The notes under the pieces were generated by a model, which did no database searches, was not told where the DNA came from, and saw only the letters and a program-made list of their open reading frames with translations. Shown piece after piece: positions 58,993 through 64,000 of a stretch of 64,000 bases of DNA. The DNA is from Spirodela intermedia (Eukaryota; Streptophyta; Magnoliopsida; Alismatales; Araceae): the NCBI GenBank assembly GCA_902729315.2, contig LR746268.1, positions 4,953,501-5,017,500 of the forward strand, read 5' to 3'. The position numbers were made by a program, and so were the translations under genes. Each line of letters begins with the position of its first letter. The first letter of the stretch is position 1.

Positions 58993-61900
58993 AGCTTCAT
59001 GGATGAGGAAGCCTGCAACTTCATCATCATTTGAAGCCCATCATTTTTTATGGCCTAACGTCTGTTTAATTTGAACAGCATGGGCAATATTATCTCCAGG
59101 TACCGGGAGACAATAGGAACGGAGCATCTGAACTGTCCACAGACCAGAACAGCGGAGGTAATATTTGCTTCGCAGTTTATTTATGTCATCGTTCGTTACT
59201 GATATTATGACCTGAAACGAGTGGGTGAGTGTGCAAGAAACACTGAGATATATGTTTGTGTGGGTAACATCACTGAGAAAACGTGTGTGTGTGTCTGAGA
59301 GAGAGAGAGAGAGAGAGAGGTGAAACTATAGTAGCTTATCTCGTTTTCGTGCTCAGATATTCTCGGAGCTTTGTTCTGGCGTCCTGAGTCCTCATTTACC
59401 TGGCGATTAAAGCCTTGTTAACTCTCTGTGATGTCAATCTCTCTGAAGCAGTCTCCCGTCTATTTAATCTTCCCTTCCTCTCGAGAGTTCTAAAAACTGA
59501 AAGGTTAAGGAAGAGATTTGAGACCGAGGAAACGAAAGCGATGGACAGTGAAAGGACAACACTATTTGCCGGATCAAAGATCCACCATTTTCGCGTGACC
59601 TATTTCGTAAAGCTGTGTATCTTAGAAAGATTCTGTGAATATACATGATCATGGCATGTTATTATCTGGAACGAGATGTATGACATTCTCCATGAAGCTA
59701 ATGAGACTACATCAGACCAGAGATACATTGGATTGTCGACATTTAAGTCTAATCAATCTTCCTCTGATGGTTAAAGGGACTGATCCTGAGATTTAGTCGA
59801 TTATCTGAACCGGTTCTTTTGTCCATTCATTATCAGAGAGATAACACTAGCAGATTATAAAAATAAATAAATTATTAGGATAATAAGTTGCTTTGAAATT
59901 TTATCGTTCATAATAAATAACAGCAAGTCCTTGTCCTTCCCATTTTCTTTTCTTTTTCGGAAAAAAATAATTAATAGAGTGAACTATTGATCGTGATTGA
60001 TCACCGTACATCGTTTCATTACATTGGCCTCGTCTTTCATTAACAATGCCAGCTTGATTTTTTTTCTGGCAGTTCGTACACGTTGATATTATTTACGAGT
60101 GCATGAATCCACGTCTGTTTTCAGTGTTAGTAAGATTAAATACTTCAGCGTAAAATATTTATAACTAATATAAAAAGCTAACTCGCTGATTTTTCTTTTT
60201 CAGTATTGGAGGACAGAGATTGACAAGCTAAAAAAACTGGTAGAATCGCTGGAAGCCCGACAAAAGTAAGCTTGAAAAGTATATTATTATGTTCTACCAT
60301 CCATATCTTTAGAGCACTATGGAACCGTCTACTTAGTATGGAAACTGGTACGTTGCTAGAGCAACACACTACGGAATGTAGTGACGTATTGTGCTTTCAG
60401 TTGTGACGAAAATTTCACGTTCCAGGGACTATCTTTCATTTCATGATCTTTATATGTATTCTTCGTCTTCTCATACCTTAAGCATTTAATTGTCATGTCG
60501 TGTATCACATGTTAGCATGTGAACTCTAATGATCACTAAAGGTAGTAGGAAAAACTGTCATTAAAATATGTTATTCCTTTAAAATCCTGAAAAGTTAATA
60601 GGTAAAATAAATTTATCAATATTGTTTCAATCCCAATTTATTTATTTTTGGATTTAGGGCATTATTCTTTAATAGTAAAGTTTCATGTTTGTTCTAAAAG
60701 CACAAACACTAACCATACTTGTTTAGAGGTGCGGCAGTTTGACTGTGTTACTTTTATGGGTTTTTCATGCAAATATCGTAATCCAGGGGGCCAGTCCATA
60801 TACAAGAATAAGAGGAATAGTAAGCATGATGAGAATCATAACTCAGTACACCTTCTAATTTGATGTTTATGTACATGTGAGGGCAGCCATAAGACAATCT
60901 AAATTGAGTGTGAGAAAAGGAAAAATGGAAGAAACTATAAAGGAAGAAAGGAACAAGTGTGCAAATGACCCCTTTTCCCCCATTAACACTGAATATCTCT
61001 TTGCTCATGAATTTAAATGCATTGGTTTAAAAATTGAATTCTGAAATGGAGACTGTCTTGCTATGTCGATTATGATCTTGGAATTAAGACAATGCCATTA
61101 TCAATGTATCATATATTTTGTAACTATGACCTGAATGACTCATCTCTAATCAATGAATAATTCTCAAGTTGTTTACAAAGATTTTAGTATGTATGATATG
61201 CATTATACCTCACATCATAGTCGCACAATCACCTTTGAAGATATAAAATCACAATAAAAGCAACTTTGTCTAATTTCTTAAACGTGAGAAGTCTAGAGAT
61301 AATGTGAAGTCAATGATGATGTAATGAAAACAAAAGTAAAGACATAGGTCGATTTTTTTGTCATTCCAATTACAATATGTCCACTCTGGATTTTTTTTTA
61401 TCATTCCAATAACTTTGATATAATTGAAAGTTATTTTAAAATTGAAATAAGAGTCATTTAGGATTTTTTGTTATAATTCCAAATAATAAAAAAAGAACAA
61501 CACTGGAGGCTACATGAATTCAAAAGTGGTGACAGACAATATCACACAATATATCAGACCAACTGAGATTTTAAGAAAGTAACAAACCATCCCAACTAGG
61601 GTCTACGTATTCAGCATGCAGAGTTGAAGATAGAGAGCTCACGAATATGATGAAGTCTATGATGAGACATGTGTGGAAGTGAAATATTTCCAAATTTGTG
61701 ACTCTACCCAAACAATCATAAAGCACTATCTTTATAAGTGAATCTAAAGATTATTCATTTTGTTATGACACGAATGCACCATAGGTTTTAAATCAGGTGG
61801 AAATGTCAGGTTGTTTTATAAAGAAATTGTCATGGCTTGTTAGAAAGCATCACCGTGTCCTGAGGAGGCATCCACTTTATTCATTTCTTGGTCAATGTTG

Positions 61901-63376
61901 AGTTCCATTGCCAACTTTATATCCAGAGTTCCATATTGATGTGACGCCAATTGAACAAGAAGATGAGCTTCAAGCCATACATTTGCAAGAGTGCTCCGTG
62001 CCGCTTGTGTAGCCGTTGTAATGGAGGCATTCCAGAAGATATTCGGTCGAGTTAAGGAGCAGCCTTGCCATCAGTATCTAATGTTGATGTTGCCGATGGA
62101 CTGAGGTAAAGATCATTTAGAACACTTTAACTCAGCCGTTTGAGATGAGGAGAATGAAGAACCATGCAGGGGAGCCGATGAAGAACACCAACAAGTCACG
62201 AAACTGTCTTCCTCTCTTTCACTCCCATTGATAGAATTCCTTCAAGGAACGCAACCCTATCTTCTCTGCATAACGTTGATAGGAGTCGTCGATTTTGGGG
62301 AAATAGGGAGCTCTTCGTTTTTGGACGGCGTAGCGTTTTCGGTCGACTGGTAAGCTCCGTCGAGTGCAACTGCTTACTGTTCCATTACGCAGGCACTTTT
62401 CAGGAGAAGAACTTCTCTCACTGGGCATCCGAGAAGTGAAACAGCTGGAGCGGCAGATGAAAATCGGATTGGATCGGATCCGTTCTAGAAAGGTAAAGAG
62501 TCTCATCCGCGACTTGTTGATCTGCTGGGGTGGCATTACAATAAGGATCGATCCATTTTCCAAGACATAAAAGGCAGATCTTGAAGCAGTGTTGAAACCA
62601 TTTTCTCTAAAATGAATGGTGGATCCGTTTTCACAGTTCATATCTGATAAAATGATTTCTACACTGCTTCAAACTCTACCGTCGATTTTCTCATCCTCTT
62701 CAGGACGTTGGGTCTATTTCTATACTCATTTGGAAAAATTCGCCCTCATATCACGCTCTCCCTTGCAGAGGAAGATCATCTCCGAGCACATCAGTTCCTT
62801 GAAGAAGAAGGTGAGCATTAGCTGATAGAAGCTTCTCTAGAAGCCCTTTGAATCTCCAGATATCCTCCGGTAACGTATACTATCAGGATTAAGGTACTGT
62901 TAGTTTGATCGGAACATAGAGCACGCGAAATGTTCAAGGCTAATCTCTGATGACAAATGTCCAATACTTCTGGGAGTCTTTGATTGGATACTGAGCTAAG
63001 ACCACTGACAATTACTAGTAAGCTATTTCTCAAGTAATCAATAGAAGTTTCACCCATGGTACACAGAGGAAGAATAAGCCCATCCATTCAATCTCCAGTG
63101 CCGTGGTCACTGTCCTATGATTTAATTAGCCCTGAGGTATAAGCTTTAAGGCTTTCTATCAAATCATGTCATATTCACTTGGCATTCCTTACTGTTACAG
63201 CAAAAGGAGCTCCAAGAGGAGAACGCCAACCTCCACCGAAGGGTAAACTCTCTTCCTCCACCTTGCCAGCAGCGGTGCACCATATTTTTTATCTCTCCTA
63301 AGACTTGAACAGTTGCGCCTTTCAGTTGCAGGAAACAGACATGGCTTGTGGAATGGTTATCCGAGAGGATGCCTAA
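58333..63376 (+). CDS. MIKC-type MADS-box transcription factor
   Basis: Nuclear regulator that binds CArG boxes as a dimer. Seven exons: 58333-58514, 59079-59157, 60204-60265, 62393-62492, 62769-62810, 63201-63242 and 63326-63376. Their sizes (182, 79, 62, 100, 42, 42, 51 nt) match the canonical MIKCc structure exactly up to exon 6. The product is 185 aa. MADS domain is residues 1-60 ([52 protein letters not shown]). I region is about 61-90. K domain is about 90-165 with heptad leucines ([35 protein letters not shown]). The C domain is only about 15 residues ([16 protein letters not shown]). Intron 3 is 2.1 kb. Subfamily is unresolved: SOC1/TM3, FLC-like (monocot OsMADS51 type) and TM8 all share parts of this pattern. 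The open frame and splice sites look intact. Confidence 0.92.
58930..58988. repeat. (GA)n microsatellite in MADS intron 1
   Basis: GA run with one GG interruption near 58941, about 90 bp before exon 2, preceded by a short GATA run (58901-58916). Confidence 0.95.
59296..59320. repeat. (GA)n microsatellite in MADS intron 2
   Basis: Short GA run preceded by a GT run (59284-59293). Confidence 0.95.
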
Positions 63377-64000
63377 AAACTGGCGGTAAATAGCTCTTCT
63401 CGATTCTTTCATTGGTTCCCGAGCTTTTTTCTCCCAGGCGGCAAAGAGCTCCGGATCAACCTTCTGCACCAGAACTGGGAGAAACCAGGGACCCAGTCCA
63501 CAGACAGTAAAAATATTTTCCACCTCAGTTGATTTTGGACATGATAAGGAACATCATCCTTGGGTAATCGTGGATGCAGGTCACCGGCTGTGCTGGGGGA
63601 GATGATCGCTCCTTCCTGCGGACGGACGATTTGGCTCGGTCCGAAGAAAGGACCCAATAAAACGAGAGAGAGAGAGAGAGAGAGAGAGAGGTTATCTTAC
63701 TATGAGCCGCTCGGCCTAGGAACTGCGTAGGGCTGGGCATTCCAACGTGATGTCAGCGTGTGAACTTGTCTGTACAACCCAAACCCAGGTCAGCGGATTC
63801 TGTGAAGCTCGTTGCCTCACAGCACGGTAATCAAGTTTGTACACGTTTGGGCCGCAAAAGAGATTAACATTGGGCTTCCCCAATCCATGGGCCTGATCCG
63901 GTCCATTATTAAGATCATATCGAGCCTGAGATCCCCACTGTCCAACATAATCAGGCTCATTTTCACCCAAAGTTGGGCATTTCTCGTTCTCAAAGCTACT
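63377..64000. other. 3' flank of MADS-box gene
   Basis: 3' untranslated region of the MADS gene, a GA run at about 63664-63691, then a stretch with open frames on the minus strand (63716-63970) that match no family I know. No gene called. Confidence 0.45.

Noticed and set aside
62219-62641. 140-codon minus-strand frame
   Set aside because: It overlaps MADS exon 4 antisense and shows no family similarity; the exon itself is verified by size and phase.
63164-63657. Overlapping minus-strand frames of 82-119 codons near the end of the MADS gene
   Set aside because: They cover MADS exons 6-7 and its 3' flank antisense and lack any recognisable motif.
1-64000. CRISPR array, operon, riboswitch or prophage-like system
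   Set aside because: Spliced plant genes, LTR retrotransposons and microsatellites account for the structure; no regularly spaced short repeats with unique spacers were seen.

Overview
The window is nuclear DNA of a flowering plant. Genes have spliced exons with GT-AG introns, plant-only families are present (WRKY, SBP-box, MIKC MADS-box, phytocyanin, UDP-arabinopyranose mutase), and degenerate Ty1/copia retrotransposons separate genes. Several coding regions are very GC-rich at third positions while introns are AT-rich, and (CT)n/(GA)n microsatellites are unusually common. This would fit a monocot, but I cannot name the species.

Layout. 1-6.8 kb: sphingosine-1-phosphate lyase, minus strand, 3' end cut by the window. 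8.8-10.4 kb: UDP-arabinopyranose mutase (reversibly glycosylated polypeptide), plus strand. 11.1-11.5 kb: a long compound pyrimidine tract. 13.9-15.4 kb: WRKY75-like group IIc transcription factor, plus strand. 16.4-17.2 kb: phytocyanin / early-nodulin-like protein, minus strand, with the copper ligands apparently lost. 18.5-19.6 kb: DUF1645-like protein, minus strand. 21.8-22.5 kb: unrecognised Ser-rich protein with a C-terminal membrane helix, minus strand. 22.5-29.5 kb: intergenic, with a promoter-like site and a weak tRNA-derived SINE candidate. 30.2-33.2 kb: SPL13-like SBP-box gene with a miR156 site in exon 3, plus strand. 34.5-56.6 kb: AT-rich retrotransposon block. 58.3-63.4 kb: complete seven-exon MIKC MADS-box gene, plus strand.

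The retrotransposon block resolves into a nest. An outer, stop-ridden copia element (gag, integrase and the start of reverse transcriptase at 34.5-37.59 kb) is split inside its reverse transcriptase by a younger copia-type LTR element at 37593-52028. The inner element has 5' LTR, primer-binding site, gag remnants, polypurine tract and 3' LTR, flanked by a 5-bp target duplication that differs at one base. The outer reverse transcriptase resumes in frame at 52.03 kb and runs into RNase H. The inner 5' LTR has itself been interrupted by a 1.18-kb insertion, and the inner body holds further GC-richer, LTR-like material.

The genes do not form a pathway or operon. Two are regulators of families tied to phase change and flowering (a miR156-targeted SPL and a MIKC MADS-box factor), one is a stress/phosphate/senescence-type WRKY, and the rest are housekeeping (sphingolipid catabolism, cell-wall arabinose supply) or uncharacterised. 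I found no convincing novel multi-gene system. The best leads are the dated nest of insertions, a 16-nt microexon, the short MADS protein and the orphan membrane protein.
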